NCBI GenBank assembly: GCA_003446375.1
Contig: DMAW01000168.1
Span: 1-32,283 of the forward strand
Reading direction: 5' to 3'
DNA from: Eubacteriaceae bacterium
Lineage (GTDB): Bacteria > Bacillota > Clostridia > Eubacteriales > Alkalibacteraceae
Length of the DNA: 32,283 bases
The position numbers were made by a program, and so were the translations under genes. The notes beneath the pieces were generated by a model that ran no database searches, was not told where the DNA came from, and was given only the letters and a program-made list of their open reading frames with translations. Positions 31,783-32,283 of the stretch are shown here, piece by piece (the first letter of the stretch is position 1; each line of letters begins with the position of its first letter).

Positions 31783-32262
31783 ATGAATAACAAAACGAGT
31801 TTCTTGATGAAGGCAGCCATAATAGCTGCTCTTTATGCAACCCTGACTCTGATGCTTCCTTTTTTAAGCTATGGAGGCATGCAGGTAAGATTTTCTGAAG
31901 CACTGACAGTATTGCCGTATTTTACAGCTTCAGCTGTGCCCGGTCTGTTTGTTGGGTGCCTCTTGGCAAACTTCTTTGGCAGTCCTTTAGGAATATTGGA
32001 TGTTGTCTTGGGTAGCCTAACTACCCTAGTGGCAGCTTGGATGGCATCTAAGATAAAAAACAAAAGGCTTGTGCCGTTGCCATCCATTATATTAAATGCA
32101 TTGGTGATACCTTATGTGCTATATGAGGCTTTTGGCATACCGTATCTGCCTTCGGTTTTATGGGTAGGATTGGGTCAGACAATAGCGGTATATGGAGTTG
32201 GATATCCGTTGCTATTGTTCATAGACAAAAACGACAGATTAAAAAATCTTATTACAAAATAA
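31783..32262 (+). CDS. queT: Queuosine precursor (preQ1) ECF transporter S component QueT
   Basis: A 159-residue membrane protein of about five to six hydrophobic segments beginning MNNKTSFLMKAAIIAALYAT, with the family segment GGMQVRFSEALTVLPYFTAS and GCLLANFFGSPLGILDVVLG. It is a QueT-family S component, which captures preQ1 and is energised by an EcfA1A2T module; such a module is at 15883-18360. ATG 31783 is chosen because GGAGG lies at 31773-31777. The in-frame start at 31735 would translate the riboswitch itself. Confidence 0.93.
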   Translation: MNNKTSFLMKAAIIAALYATLTLMLPFLSYGGMQVRFSEALTVLPYFTASAVPGLFVGCLLANFFGSPLGILDVVLGSLTTLVAAWMASKIKNKRLVPLPSIILNALVIPYVLYEAFGIPYLPSVLWVGLGQTIAVYGVGYPLLLFIDKNDRLKNLITK

Positions 32263-32282
32263 AACACCTGTCTAGGTGTTTT
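32261..32282 (+). terminator. Terminator after queT
   Basis: AAAACACCT (32261-32269) pairs perfectly with AGGTGTTTT (32274-32282) around GTCT, overlapping the queT stop codon. The window ends in the T-run. Confidence 0.85.
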
Positions 32283-32283
32283 G

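Noticed and set aside
31626..31820. Small minus-strand open frame across the patatin-queT gap
   Set aside because: It runs antisense through the queT promoter, riboswitch and start with no Shine-Dalgarno and no family resemblance.
1..32283. CRISPR arrays, IS elements, prophage, toxin-antitoxin or defence islands
   Set aside because: No regularly spaced repeats, transposase or integrase motifs, or recognisable toxin/antitoxin or defence proteins were found on reading both strands.

Overview
This A+T-rich window looks like the chromosome of an anaerobic, low-GC Gram-positive bacterium of the class Clostridia (Bacillota). The inference rests on four things: the gene order tuf / S10-spc-alpha / ecfA1-ecfA2-ecfT-truA-rplM-rpsI; the zinc-binding forms of S14, S4, L36 and adenylate kinase; a class II superoxide reductase; and a Re-type citrate synthase beside an aconitase. 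The genus cannot be told from the sequence.

Region 1 (1-15854) starts with the last codons of tuf and its terminator. A strong promoter (TTGAGA-17 bp-TATAAT) and a structured leader of about 180 nt follow. Then comes an almost unbroken ribosomal superoperon: rpsJ-rplC-rplD-rplW-rplB-rpsS-rplV-rpsC-rplP-rpmC-rpsQ-rplN-rplX-rplE-rpsZ-rpsH-rplF-rplR-rpsE-rpmD-rplO-secY-adk-map-KOW gene-infA-rpmJ-rpsM-rpsK-rpsD-rpoA-rplQ, closed by a hairpin terminator. Genes are spaced by 0-90 nt and each has a strong Shine-Dalgarno site. Seven of them start with GTG or TTG. rpmD and rpmJ are short genes that simple ORF calling can miss.

Region 2 (15883-20145) holds the energising module of an ECF vitamin transporter (two ATPases and the T subunit), truA, and then a separate promoter with an L13-type leader driving rplM-rpsI, ending in a clear terminator.

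Region 3 (20184-26404) holds a SAM methyltransferase, glutamate racemase, TrpS, and a Re-citrate synthase-aconitase pair. That pair would make isocitrate for 2-oxoglutarate and glutamate synthesis in an organism without the ordinary citrate synthase.

Region 4 (26375-32283) is a mosaic of single genes, mostly separated by hairpin terminators: a cytoplasmic zinc-dependent phospholipase C-like protein (minus), a UMF1/Atg22-type MFS transporter (plus), superoxide reductase (minus) divergent from acylphosphatase (plus), a SEC-C protein (plus), a patatin-like phospholipase (minus), and queT (plus). queT lies under a preQ1-I riboswitch that overlaps its Shine-Dalgarno site. QueT is a substrate-binding S component of ECF transporters, so it probably uses the ecfA1A2T module encoded 13 kb upstream.

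I found no CRISPR array, tRNA, rRNA, insertion sequence, prophage or obvious defence or biosynthetic island. The most interesting items are regulatory: the rpsJ leader with competing hairpins near the start codon, the preQ1 riboswitch, an 11-nt anti-Shine-Dalgarno repeat ahead of the phospholipase-like gene, the mirrored -10 boxes between the superoxide reductase and acylphosphatase genes, and a dyad between the patatin and queT promoters.
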